From positions 201,907,641 through 201,971,640 of the forward strand of contig CM061139.1 in NCBI GenBank assembly GCA_030789695.1: DNA of 64,000 nucleotides. Direction: 5' to 3'. The position numbers and the translations under genes are program-made. The notes beneath the pieces were generated by a model that was not told where the DNA came from, did not search any database, and saw only the letters and a program-made list of their open reading frames with translations. This DNA is from Scilla litardierei. Taxonomy: Eukaryota; Streptophyta; Magnoliopsida; Asparagales; Asparagaceae. Shown here piece by piece: positions 31,573 through 42,235 of the stretch (positions are counted from its first letter, which is position 1; the number at the start of each line of letters is the position of its first letter).

Positions 31573-32218
31573 TGTTGGGATTTGGAGCCTGAACAAATCA
31601 GCCGGCCGGAATCAGTTGCGATCTCCTCTGATCAACAAAAACTTGGTTGCGATTTGCATCTATCCGCATCGAGTTGGGTTGAAAGATTGTTCGGCGGTTG
31701 AGCCTGAAAAACAGAATTGATTTTTTCGTTGTTATCCTTGGAGCACCGTGCGTTGAATGCGTTGAATGCTGGCTTTGTGCGTTAAAGAGAGATTGGAGGC
31801 TCTGTGCTTTGTTTTTTGCGTTGGAAGGCTCTGTGCACAAAAACAAAAACTCCCTGCATTAAAAACCAAAGTTTTTGGAATGTTGTGAGTTTCCTTTTTG
31901 ACAAAAACAGGTTCTGTGTGTTTTTCGAGAGGGATAGTTTTGTGTGCCTTTTTTGAGAGAAAAGAGTGCTTGTGCGTGAGTGCTGCTAATTAATTTGAGG
32001 TTGCGTCCTCAATTGCTTTGTGCGGTATTATTCGAGGGTTGCGTCCCTCGTAGCATCGTGTGTAATCTGTAACATTATCTCATCAAATTAGTGGAGAATC
32101 CCTGGCTTGGCGGTGCCCCCAGACGTAGTCTTCGGACGAACTGGGTAAACAATTCTGTGTCTTCCTTTTGTTGTTGTTTTCATTCGATTGTTTTTTATCA
32201 TCGTATTATTGCGTAACA
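31573..32218 (+). repeat. 5' LTR of the copia element
   Basis: 646 bp, TGTTGGGATT to GCGTAACA. Almost identical to the 3' LTR. Confidence 0.95.
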
Positions 32219-32220
32219 AT

Positions 32221-32232
32221 TGGTATCAGAGC
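32221..32232 (+). other. Primer binding site, initiator tRNA-Met type
   Basis: TGGTATCAGAGC two bases after the 5' LTR, the standard copia primer site. Confidence 0.93.
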
Positions 32233-32257
32233 ACCGGGTTAGGTGGAAGCGGATACG

Positions 32258-34993
32258 ATGGGTGGAGAAAAAACAACGATTGAAAAGTTTGACGGATCGG
32301 ATTATGGGTTTTGGAGGATGCAGATCGAAGATTATCTTTATGGTAAAGATTTGTGGCAACCTCTGGAGGATAAGCCGAAAGAGATGAAAGACGAAGAATG
32401 GAATGTGTTGGACAGGAAGGCGATGAGCGTGGTGCGTTTATCTCTTTCGCGGACTGTTGCGTTCCATACCACGAAGGAGAAAACCACCAAAGGCATACTA
32501 AAGGTTTTAGCAGACATGTACGAGAAGCCTTCAGCAGCGAACAAGGTTCACCTGATGCGGCGTCTATTCAACCTAAAGATGATGGAGAACAAAGTTGTTG
32601 CTGATCACCTAAATGAGTTCAATCTGATAACATCCCAATTAAGCTCGGTCGGGATTGATTTTGATGATGAGGTTAGAGCCTTAATTCTGTTGTCTTCTCT
32701 ACCAGAAAGTTGGAGCGGTACGGTTACTGCTGTTAGTGCTTCAGCAGGGAAGGAGAAACTGAAGTTTGACGAAGTAAGAGATTTGATTATAAGTGAAGAA
32801 ATTCACAGGAAAGAATCGGGTATCACTTCAGGATCAGTTCTGAGTACAGAAAATAGAGGCAGATCAGAATCAAGGAATTGGAATCGAGGCAGATCAAAAT
32901 CAAGACATAAGAGCAAGTCGAGGAAAGACAAGAGTTCCATTGAATGTTGGAATTGCAAGAAGATGGGTCATTACTCGAATCAGTGTAAAGCACCGAGGAA
33001 GGAAAAGAAGATTGACAACTCAGCAAACGTGGCATCAGAGGAGATCAATGATGCATTGATCTTGAGTGTGTGCAGTCCATTAGAATCGTGGGTTTTGGAT
33101 TCTGGAGCATCGTATCATGCATGTCCTGATAGTGAGATAATGGAGAATTATACCCCTGGAAATTTTGGAAAGGTTTATCTTGCTGATGATGAGCCTTTGA
33201 AGATTGTAGGAAAGGGAGATGTTCGGATCAAAACACCGAATAGACCTGTATGGCAGCTGCGTGGCGTGAGACATATTCCTGGTTTGAAGAGGAATCTGAT
33301 TTCTGTAGGACAGTTGGATGATGAGGGTTATCATTTATCATTTGGCTCGGGTGCTTGGAAGATAACCAAAGGGGCCATGGTGGTAGCTCGAGGGTCAAAG
33401 GAGGGTACTTTGTATATGACCACTATCAACCATGATAGTATTGATCTTGCAGGTGCAAACAGAGATGCAGACTTGTGGCATTGCAGACTTGGCCACATGA
33501 GTGAGAAGGGGATGAAACAGTTGTGTTCAGAAGGTAAACTGCCAGGTCTAAAAGCAGTTGACGTTGGTTTATGTGAAGGCTGCGTATTTGGGAAACAGAA
33601 AAGGGTCAGTTTTTCGAAGGGTGGCAGAACCTTGAAGAAACAGAAGCTGGAGCTGGTACATAGTGATTTATGGGGACCATCGCCTATAACATCCCTTGGT
33701 GGCGCGTCATACTACATGACCTTCATTGATGACTCCACGAGGAAGGTATGGGTTTATTTTCTGAAACATAAATCTGATGCTTTTAATGTTTTTAGAAAAT
33801 GGAAAGCTTTGGTAGAAAATGAAACAGGTCTGAAGGTGAAGTGCATAAGATCAGATAACGGTGGAGAGTATGAGCTTGCTGCATTCAAAGAGTATTGTGC
33901 TATGAATGGTATTCGCATGGAGAAGACTCTTAGAGGAACCCCTAAGCAGAATGGGGTTGCTGAACGTATGAACAGAACCTTGAACGAACGTGCTAGGTGC
34001 ATGCGACTGAAGTGTGGGTTACCGAAGATGTTCTGGGCAGAAGTAGTGAACACAGCCGCTTTCTTGATTAATAGAGGACCATCAGTTCCTTTGGATAATG
34101 GCATACCAGAGGAGGCTTGGACTGGTAAAGATGTAAACCTATCATTCCTTAAAGTTTTCGGTTGTGTTTCTTATGTTCATATTGATGCTACTGCTAGAAG
34201 TAAATTGGATGCTAAATCTGTGAAGTGTACGTTTATTGGATATGGTGGTGATGAATTTGGTTATAGATTTTGGGATGATCAGAATCGGAAAATAATTCGT
34301 AGTCAAGATGTCATATTTAATGAACATGTTTTGTACAAAGACAGGTTGGGCGCATCAGATATTGAAAGTGCAGGTACTCAGGTTGAAAGCCCTCAGGTTG
34401 TTGAATTAGATATCTCGAATTCAGGTGTGAACAAAGTTGTTCAGAATGATCAAGTTGTTGTTGAAGCAGAACCGAATTCGCCAGTATCTCCTTTGAGAGA
34501 AGCAATTGTTGAGGCAGAACCGACTTCGCCAGTATCTCCCTTGAGGCAAGAGGTTATTGAAGCAGAACCAAGTACGCCTGTAGCTCCTATGCGGAGATCA
34601 GAAAGGCAACATCATGCACCAGCAAGGTATTCCCCCTCTTTACATTATCTTTTGTTAACTGATTGTGGTGAGCCAGAATGTTATGTTGAGGCTATGCAGA
34701 GTGAGCATTCGAGCAAGTGGGAGCTTGCAATGGAAGATGAAATGAATTCCTTAATGTCTAATAACACTTGGGAACTAGTGGAGCTCCCAAAGGGTAAAAA
34801 GGCATTGCATAACAAGTGGGTTTACAGAATTAAAGAAGAGGCCGATGGAAGCAAGCGTTACAAGGCAAGGATGGTTGTGAAGGGTTTTCAGCAGAAACAA
34901 GGTATTGATTATACAGATATATTTTCTCCCGTTGTGAAGCTAACTACTATTAGATTAGTTTTGAGTGTAGTTGCTGCGGAGAATTTATTTTAG
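32258..34993 (+). CDS. Copia polyprotein, first part: gag, protease, integrase, start of RT
   Basis: About 911 codons from ATG 32258 to a TAG at 34991-34993. Gag comes first (FDGSDYGFWRMQIEDYL), then a CCHC zinc knuckle, CWNCKKMGHYSNQC, near residue 230. Protease has DSGA near 281. The pre-integrase block is LWHCRLGHM near 406. The integrase catalytic triad is D470, D533 and E569 with 35 residues between the last two. RT begins near residue 854 (NKWVYRIKEEADG). Three imperfect 20-residue repeats around EAEPTSPVSPLR lie between integrase and RT. The frame is lost by a 1-nt deletion in NLFLEQ just before the stop. It would encode particle, maturation and integration functions. Confidence 0.93.
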   Translation: MGGEKTTIEKFDGSDYGFWRMQIEDYLYGKDLWQPLEDKPKEMKDEEWNVLDRKAMSVVRLSLSRTVAFHTTKEKTTKGILKVLADMYEKPSAANKVHLMRRLFNLKMMENKVVADHLNEFNLITSQLSSVGIDFDDEVRALILLSSLPESWSGTVTAVSASAGKEKLKFDEVRDLIISEEIHRKESGITSGSVLSTENRGRSESRNWNRGRSKSRHKSKSRKDKSSIECWNCKKMGHYSNQCKAPRKEKKIDNSANVASEEINDALILSVCSPLESWVLDSGASYHACPDSEIMENYTPGNFGKVYLADDEPLKIVGKGDVRIKTPNRPVWQLRGVRHIPGLKRNLISVGQLDDEGYHLSFGSGAWKITKGAMVVARGSKEGTLYMTTINHDSIDLAGANRDADLWHCRLGHMSEKGMKQLCSEGKLPGLKAVDVGLCEGCVFGKQKRVSFSKGGRTLKKQKLELVHSDLWGPSPITSLGGASYYMTFIDDSTRKVWVYFLKHKSDAFNVFRKWKALVENETGLKVKCIRSDNGGEYELAAFKEYCAMNGIRMEKTLRGTPKQNGVAERMNRTLNERARCMRLKCGLPKMFWAEVVNTAAFLINRGPSVPLDNGIPEEAWTGKDVNLSFLKVFGCVSYVHIDATARSKLDAKSVKCTFIGYGGDEFGYRFWDDQNRKIIRSQDVIFNEHVLYKDRLGASDIESAGTQVESPQVVELDISNSGVNKVVQNDQVVVEAEPNSPVSPLREAIVEAEPTSPVSPLRQEVIEAEPSTPVAPMRRSERQHHAPARYSPSLHYLLLTDCGEPECYVEAMQSEHSSKWELAMEDEMNSLMSNNTWELVELPKGKKALHNKWVYRIKEEADGSKRYKARMVVKGFQQKQGIDYTDIFSPVVKLTTIRLVLSVVAAENLF

Positions 34994-34998
34994 AGCAG

Positions 34999-36219
34999 AT
35001 GGACGTGAAAACAGCTTTTCTTCACGGGGATCTTGAGGAAGATATATACATGAAGCAACCAGAAGGGTACTTGTCCAAAGGTAATAGTGAGCTTGTGTGC
35101 AAGCTAAAGAAGAGCTTGTACGGTTTGAAACAGGCTCCAAGGCAGTGGTACATGAAGTTTGATGGGTTCATGCATGAAATTGATTTTGTTAGATGCAATG
35201 CAGACCATTGTTGCTACTTCAAGAGGTTTGACAATAACTTTATCATTTTGTCATTATATGTTGATAACATGTTGATAGCAGGTTCTTGTGCGCAAGAGGT
35301 AAATCAGTTGAAGAAGGAATTGTCCGAACGGTTTGCTATGAAGGATCTTGGAGAGGCTAAACAAATCCTAGGTATGCGGATTAATCGAGATAAGGTGGCA
35401 GGTAAGTTATATCTTTCTCAAGCTGAATATATCGAAAGAGTTTTGAAGAGGTTCAGTATGCAAGATGCAAAGCCTGTGAGTACTCCCTTAGGTAGCCAGT
35501 TTAGGCTTTCCAAAAAGGAGTCGCCTAGTAGTGATTCGGAGCGTGCCTATATGAAGAAGACCCCATATGCCTCAGCAATTGGTAGTATCATGTATGATAT
35601 GGTGTGCACTAGACCAGATATTGCGCATGCAGTGGGAGTTGTGAGCAGATATATGAGCAATCCGGGTAAGCAACACTGGGAAGCAGTAAAGTGGATCCTT
35701 AGGTACTTGCGAGGTACAACAGAGAAGGCATTGTGCTTTGAAGGTAAGAGTATAAAGCTGACTGGATATGTTGATGCAGATTTGGCAGGTGATCTTGATA
35801 AGAGAAAGAGTACGACCGGATATGTGTTTACATTGGGTGGTACATCGATTTCTTGGGCTTCTAAGTTGCAAAAGATCGTGGCTTTGTCTACTACAGAAGC
35901 GGAGTATGTAGCAGTGACTGAGGCTAGTAAAGAGATGGTATGGTTGCAGAATTTTTTGAGTGAATTGGGAAAAGAGCAGAAGAATAGTATTCTCTACAGC
36001 GATAGTCAGAGTGCTATTTTCTTAGCTAAGAATCCAGCCTTTCATTCGAGAACGAAGCATATTGAGTTGAAGTATCATTACATTCGACATCTCTTGAAAA
36101 AGAAGATTTTGCAGCTAGTGAAGATTCGAGGAAATGAGAATCCTGCTGATATGCTGACTAAGGCTGTGACCTTAGAAAAGTTGAAGCTATGCATTGCTTC
36201 AACTGGCCTTGGAACTTGA
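34999..36219 (+). pseudogene. Copia polyprotein, second part: RT and RNase H after a frameshift
   Basis: Continues the polyprotein in a frame shifted by one base: MDVKTAFLHGDLEEDIYMKQ opens the RT palm, and RNase H follows (TGYVDADLAGDLDKRKS, ALSTTEAEYVA, then KHIELKYHYIR and ADMLTKAV). At 35257-35268 the active-site box reads YVDN where YVDD is expected, with the second catalytic Asp codon (GAC) changed to AAC. That change should stop polymerisation even without the frameshift. No other stops are seen over 406 codons, so decay is recent. Confidence 0.93.
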
Positions 36220-36305
36220 GGAGTTCGAGGCTTGGCGCCGCCGTTGTTTTTTGGGGTTACTTATTGATGAGAAGATGAAGAGATGATTAGACATGAGTTC
36301 AGTCT

Positions 36306-36318
36306 CCAAGTGGGAGAT
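36306..36318 (+). other. Polypurine tract of the copia element
   Basis: CCAAGTGGGAGAT lies directly before TGTTGGGATT of the 3' LTR. Confidence 0.85.
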
Positions 36319-36965
36319 TGTTGGGATTTGGAGCCTGAACAAATCAGCCGGCCGGAATCAGTTGCGATCTCCTCTGATCAACAAAAACTTGGTTGCGATT
36401 TGCATCTATCCGCATCGAGTTGGGTTGAAAGATTGTTCGGCGGTTGAGCCTGAAAAACAGAATTGATTTTTTCGTTGTTATCCTTGGAGCACCGTGCGTT
36501 GAATGCGTTGAATGCTGGCTTTGTGCGTTAAAGAGAGATTGGAGGCTCTGTGCTTTGTTTTTTTGTGTTGGAAGGCTCTGTGCACAAAAACAAAAACTCC
36601 CTGCATTAAAAACCAAAGTTTTTGGAATGTTGTGAGTTTCCTTTTTGACAAAAACAGGTTCTGTGTGTTTTTTGAGAGGGATAGTTTTGTGTGCCTTTTT
36701 TGAGAGAAAAGAGTGCTTGTGCGTGAGTGCTGCTAATTAATTTGAGGTTACGTCCTCAATTGCTTTGTGCGGTATTATTCGAGGGTTGCGTCCCTCGTAG
36801 CATCGTGTGTAATCTGTAACATTATCTCATCAAATTAGTGGAGAATCCCTGGCTTGGCGGTGCCCCCAGACGTAGTCTTCGGACGAACTGGGTAAACAAT
36901 TCTGTGTCTTCCTTTTGTTGTTGTTTTCATTCGATTGTTTTTTATCATCGTATTATTGCGTAACA
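36319..36965 (+). repeat. 3' LTR of the copia element
   Basis: 647 bp, TGTTGGGATT to GCGTAACA. Differs from the 5' LTR by single-base changes and a one-base T-run difference. Confidence 0.95.
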
Positions 36966-36970
36966 TGGTG

Positions 36971-37876
36971 CTGCTCTATGAACGACCACACTCTATCAGT
37001 ATACACAGGCGAACGCCACGAACAGGAATTACGAGGGTGCTAGCTAGCTTCTTCTCTGCAACTAGGGTTTCTCTCTCTTTGGCTCTTCGTTTTTCAAAAA
37101 GCGGGAGAGATAGATTGAATGCGTGAATTAACTGAAAATCCTCTGTATATCTTATATAGAATCTCACATTAACTCTTTAACGCATTTCAGTTACACAACG
37201 ATATCTTTAAGATAATATCTTTAAAAGATACATTATATGTTAACTCTTTTTACGCGTTTTAGTTACACGGTGATATCTTAGGGATTGTTAGTGCACTGAT
37301 ACGAATCCAACTTTGATATCTGCATACCCGGCCCGTTTAGCATCCGCAGCCCAATACCCCCCCTCCCGCACTCTTAGCGGGGTACAGCTAAGTCAGACGA
37401 ATGGATCGTTCGACCGTTGGGCTGGCGCCGACATTCAGGGGAGAGTTAATGGGGCCGAGTAAATGGGCAGCCGTTAACTTGAATCCCAGAGAAGATCGTG
37501 CCCTAATCAATAAGGGACGGTTACACATCATCAAGGAGTAACTACCTATAAATAGACCGACGAACGAAGGTAAATGAGTTCCATCTTCAAGGTACGAGGT
37601 CTAAGACATAAAACTCTACTTTCCCATTTTACTTCTCTTATATTCGAGCTTGCGCCGCCAGTCTTGAGACGAACCTCTGTGGGTCGATCTCAGCTACACC
37701 AAGCTACATTTCTTCTTTAAGTTCCCTACTAACTTAAGCATCGGAGGGGATTTGGGTCGGAATCCAGATCCGACCCGCCCTAATGGATCAAGAGGTGGCC
37801 AACGGCGTATACACCGCGTCCTATCGCGGCACTTCGTCCATGCCCATGCACTCCACCTCGTGTCCTAACGTGACCA
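36971..37876. other. Flank of the copia element with a Tat-style LTR remnant
   Basis: No host gene. A TATAAATA box at 37548-37555 is followed by ACTTAAGCATCGGAGGGG near 37733-37750, a sequence style usual at the transcribed end of Tat-type LTRs. LTR borders are not fixed. Confidence 0.35.
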
Positions 37877-40095
37877 TGTCACACAATCCATATTCCACAT
37901 ATTTCCAACCTCGCCTTTCCAATTTCCCAATTCATTTCATTTCACATGTTTCTCATTTCATACAAATTAAATTGAACAAATAACTTCCAACAACCCAAAA
38001 TGAGAGCAATTTTTATTTAATCAATGTAACAAAATGAGAACGATTTCATTCAATCAATATAACAAAATGAGAGCAATAATAACTTCCAATATGATAAATG
38101 AGAGTCATTCCACAAGGTTAATCAACAATGCAAGCAAATGCATTATGACTCATAACATAGCATCTTATAATCTCAACACCATCATAAAAATTCAATCACT
38201 CATTTTATTAATTCTTCATATCCAATTTGCACAACTCCATCTCATCATCACATACTTCACATTTTCATACAAGGGAAAATTAAATAAGATTTCCAGCATC
38301 ACAAAGAGAGCAATTTCACGACTTAATTTAACCTCCTACAAAATGAGGGCATCTTCACCAAATCATTGAAGCAAGCTATTCAAACCACTTGAACATGATC
38401 ATGGCATCAAATATTGCAACATACCCTATATATTCGAATTCAATTGCACCATGTCGAGGGATTTCATGAAAAACCCCAAACATGCCAATTTGTTCTCTAT
38501 TCCAATTCATCACATTTCATTTTCTTTTAATATTTTTCCTTCACCAACACAACACCATGGCACTATGGCTTCTCAAGACCCTAGGCCAACATTAATGGGT
38601 GGTCTCAAGCCCCCCAATTTTATCACATCTTTATGACCATTCTCACCTCTCAATTCATTATCATATGAAACTCATTTTGCATACAAATCAAATTTTAATA
38701 ATATCAACATTAAAAATGAGAGCAATTTCCAAGAATTAGTGGAACAAATCATGTGAATGCATCATCAACATAAACATAGCATCATATAAGTTCAACATAT
38801 CACATGAATTCAATCTAGGATGAGAGCAATCTCAGAAAAATGAGTAGAAGTTTCCAACATCAAGAATGAGAGCAATTTCTCAAAATTAGTGAATCAAGGC
38901 AATTAAAAGCACCATGAAACATATTGATAGCACCATATAACTCAACATCTCATATGAATTCATCAAGAATGCACCATGTCAAGGGGTTTCAATTAAAACC
39001 CTAAAAATGCCAACTTTACTCAACAAAATGAAATGAAATCAACAAGAGGGTTGAGATTGGACTCCTATCTCTCCTAATTAGATGAAATCCTCCATCATTC
39101 TCAAGCTCAAGCCCTAATTTCGAAATTCCCCCATGAATCCATCTCCAAGCTCCAACCCATGAATCCCTACTTCTCCTCTTGCCGTTGAGGTTTCCCCTTC
39201 TCTTTCCTCCTTTCTTTCTTTCTTCTCCCTTCACTTTTGTTTTCGTTGCTGGGAGATTCGGCCAACCATGGGGCTTGGAAATTTCGGCCAGCCAAGGGGA
39301 GACTTCGGCCATGAAGTGGAGGGAAATTGGAGAAGATAAAGGAGAGAAGGAGAGGATGGCTTAGGGTTTCACTTCTTCCCTTCTTCCTCTTCTTCCTTCT
39401 AATCTTTCCCCATTTTTTTTTTATTTTTGCTTGGCAATTCGGCAGCCAAGAGGAAGCATGCGGCAGGATTTTTTTTTGGGGGGAAGGGGTCGGCTTGGGT
39501 AGGGGGTTTCGGCTGTGGCTTGGGAGAGAAGAAGTGGGAAAAGAAAAGAAATAAGGAATTAAGAGAAGGGCTTTAGGTATTACAAGTTTGCCATTCCCAA
39601 TCAATCAAACCCTCTTCTCTTCATCAAATAGTCTAGCCCAACTATTAAAGCCCAATCAATAATAACTAACAATAATCCAAGCACAACTCTAGCTACCCAA
39701 ATTAATTAAGGCATCCGCAATAGTCAGATAATGTTAATCAACATCAGTAATAAGAAAAATACTAATACCCAAAAATAATACCACATCAACAAAAATAACA
39801 ATCAAACATAAGTGATAATAATTTCATCCATTAATAACTATCTCAGCATCACCAGTTGTCACGAATATACCGTTTTACTTTACACACTCACCAACGAGAA
39901 ACGCCAAGCACGCCAATAAACACTGTTCGCATGCCAACAAAAATTTCGATTTACTACCTAACCACACGTATCCACTTATATACCCAATGCATATCATAGT
40001 CACCTCATAGCCATACGTGTATGAAATTACTATACGCACAACAAAATTACTATACACATACACGCAAATAGTATTTTACATATACGGGCATTACA
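37877..40095 (-). repeat. Possible Tekay-like LTR, minus orientation
   Basis: On the minus strand the interval opens TGTAATGCCCG at 40095 and closes TTGTGTGACA at 37877. It has a GC/pyrimidine-rich block at 39000-39600 like the leader regions of the other Tekay-like LTRs, and AT-rich sequence with many GAGAGCAAT repeats toward its end. No target-site duplication or partner LTR found. Long frames inside it are judged non-coding. Confidence 0.35.
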
Positions 40096-40985
40096 CTCGT
40101 GTTCTAGTATTACAACTTTTGATGGCTGGTTTGGCTGATTCTGGCTCGTGGCCAGAAAGTACACATGGGTGGGGTTGGGTTCACGGGCACTAGTCGGAGG
40201 TAAATGGGTCACCTTCGGGGCACTTGAAAGTAGATGCACTTTCTTGCCGCCTAACGACGTGAACAGTGCACTAAATTTAATACACTCTTGAACATCTTGA
40301 AAATGCTATATCGAACATGTATAACGTATAGAACTGCTACTGCTTCCATTTAAAATAGGACTGCCATGCTAATATAGAAATCTGTTCTTACTGCTTAGAA
40401 ATAGAACTGCCATGTTATTGTAATCTTTGTTTGAACTGCTTAGAAATTGCAATTGTTCGTTTATTCATAAATACTTAACTGCCATGTAAACTATTTCGAA
40501 AATCTTGCCAAGGGTACTAATCATATTATTGCTTGCCAAGGACCTTGCTGACATACATTTCTATGTTGTTTGGAATGTATGTCAGGAGACGAGACATGTT
40601 ATATTGAGGACGAGCTGATTGAGGGAACTGACCCACTTGACCAGGAGTACGCTGATCCAGAAGTTCTTCCCACGGAGGACTAGCTGTTGCTGAGCTTTAC
40701 CTACCACTGCTTAGGATTTCATTTACTGTATTTCTGTAGGGTGTGTACCCACCTTTGTAGAACTATGTTGTTGTAGGCCATGCTTGGGGCCCTTATTACT
40801 TTTGTGCACTCTATCTGGATATTGGCTTCAAATTCTTAGTTATTTATGTTGTTCTGAAATACATGCAAGTTCATGTGTATGGTTTTATTCACAGACGCAT
40901 ATTGGGTTTTGAAACTTCACCGCTTCAGCCCATACGGACCCGCTCACGTCCTCGCTCCTTAATATAAGGGAAGCAGGGTGCGACA
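40096..40985 (+). repeat. 3' end of a Tekay-like LTR
   Basis: Ends AAGCAGGGTGCGACA at 40985, matching the end style of the other Tekay-like LTRs. It contains the acidic frame at 40586-40683. The start is not recognised. Confidence 0.5.
40586..40683 (+). other. Putative acidic terminal exon in an LTR remnant
   Basis: After ATGTATGTCAG the frame reads DETCYIEDELIEGTDPLDQE and ends at TAG 40681-40683, 302 bp before the LTR end. About 17 residues of roughly 32 are Asp or Glu or lie between them. It resembles the frames at 25357, 48260 (minus) and 58413 in position and charge. Confidence 0.45.
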
Positions 40986-41360
40986 GTGGTAAAATAAAAT
41001 CATTAAATTTTCAAATAGAACCATTGTTTTCAAAAGGAGCCATTAAATTTCAATTAGCGGATAAAATGTCCAATTGATCTTGAGTGGCTGCAAAATTGAA
41101 ATTTCAAAAACTTGATAAACTTTGAGGCATTAAACACATGCAAAAATAATAGCACAAGCCATTAATCTTTTAACCAATAGGAAAGTTTGAGGAATTTTTC
41201 ACAAAACAGGCGCTGCAATTATTGCTTTCTTAGATTTAGTTACATTCCTTTCCCTGGCTGTTGTATTCCAAATCGACAGTCAACTTTTTATGGTAACTGT
41301 AGAATTTCAACCCATAACAGATCCAGTAGTAAATCAAATGGCAAATGCTCTAAGCAGTAA

Positions 41361-42073
41361 GCACCTCACAGAATGAGGTGCATGGACTTTCATTTTCCAA
41401 AAAAAAAAGTTAATGTGTCACATTATAACATCCATTCTCTCTCTTCCAAATTTAGCAAACATTTACACTGACTTTTATTTGCACCTCAATTTTTTGAGGC
41501 GCATGTAGCAATTGCCAATCAAATTATAGCTGGCCTCACTTACTTATGGCAACCAAACAAATCATTAGTTAAAAGCAAATAAATGAGCAAATGATACTAC
41601 CCTTGATAGCTCTGTTGGCAAATGTGAAAATTTAATTCATAATAGAGACAGACTCTATGCACTTTGAGGTGCATGTAAGTGACAGTTTGCTAAAGGTGGG
41701 GACTATCTGCACCTCATTTTGAGGTGCAGAGAAGAGACATCGACCAAAATAGGTAAAAAAAAATGGAAAAACAGATGGAAGGAAATGACTACTGATTTGA
41801 TTTTATTTTCCATATTTAGCTAATTGTCCCTTCTCTGCACATCAAAATGAGGTGCACATAATCCAAACCTTGCTAAAATAGAAGGAAAAAATCAAATCAT
41901 GGTCACATCTTAACCAAGAATATCACCTCAAAATGAGATGCATATAATCTGTCTCTTTGTAATAATCTCTCAGTAGTTTCTTTTAGTAACTGTTCAATGA
42001 TTACAGCCTGTTGTAGAAATATTTTGCTATTTTTAACCAATATCTCTTCCATGCACCTCAAAATGAGGTGCAT
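41361..42073. repeat. Cluster of GCACCTCA...TGAGGTGC palindromes
   Basis: Palindromes occur at 41361-41381, 41481-41502, 41708-41728 (perfect, centre TTT), 41836-41856, about 41922-41943 and 42051-42073 (perfect 23-bp, centre AAA). A half form lies at 41659-41674. Another perfect copy is at 8922-8942. Spacing is irregular. Function unknown. Confidence 0.8.
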
Positions 42074-42152
42074 ATAATCTGTCTCTTCGTAATAATCTCT
42101 CAGGAGTTTCTTTTAGTAACTGTTCAATGATTACAGCCTGTTGTAGAAATAT
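41923..42152. repeat. Tandem duplication, period 130 bp, upstream of the LRR gene
   Basis: About 100 bp from CACCTCAAAATGAG through TTGTAGAAATATT at 41923-42022 recur at 42053-42152 with few changes. The second copy ends 84 bp before the start codon. Confidence 0.85.
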
Positions 42153-42173
42153 TCTTTTAGTGTTTGCTCTCAG

Positions 42174-42181
42174 TATATAAG
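42174..42181 (+). promoter_or_regulatory. TATA box of the LRR gene
   Basis: TATATAAG lies 55-62 bp before the ATG at 42236. Confidence 0.7.
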
Positions 42182-42235
42182 CTTGGTTTCATTCCGTCTC
42201 TCATCAACTCAATCTCCTCTTCGATCCCTTCTCCA

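Larger units (their letters stand above)
31573..36965 (+). mobile_element. Full-length Ty1/copia element, recently inserted, now defective
   Basis: 5393 bp with LTRs 31573-32218 and 36319-36965 that differ at only a handful of positions, flanked by the perfect 5-bp duplication TGGTG (31568-31572 and 36966-36970). Primer site, gag-pro-int-RT-RNaseH order and polypurine tract are all in place. The domain order and the gag style suggest the Tork/Tnt1-like group. Two lesions, a 1-nt frameshift near 34990 and an altered RT active site, make it non-autonomous. Confidence 0.96.
40986..42172. other. Upstream region of the LRR gene
   Basis: No gene. It holds the palindrome cluster and a 130-bp-period tandem duplication, annotated separately. 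Confidence 0.5.

Noticed and set aside
39167..39604. 145-codon Lys-rich minus-strand frame
   Set aside because: Purine/pyrimidine-biased LTR leader sequence with no recognisable domain.
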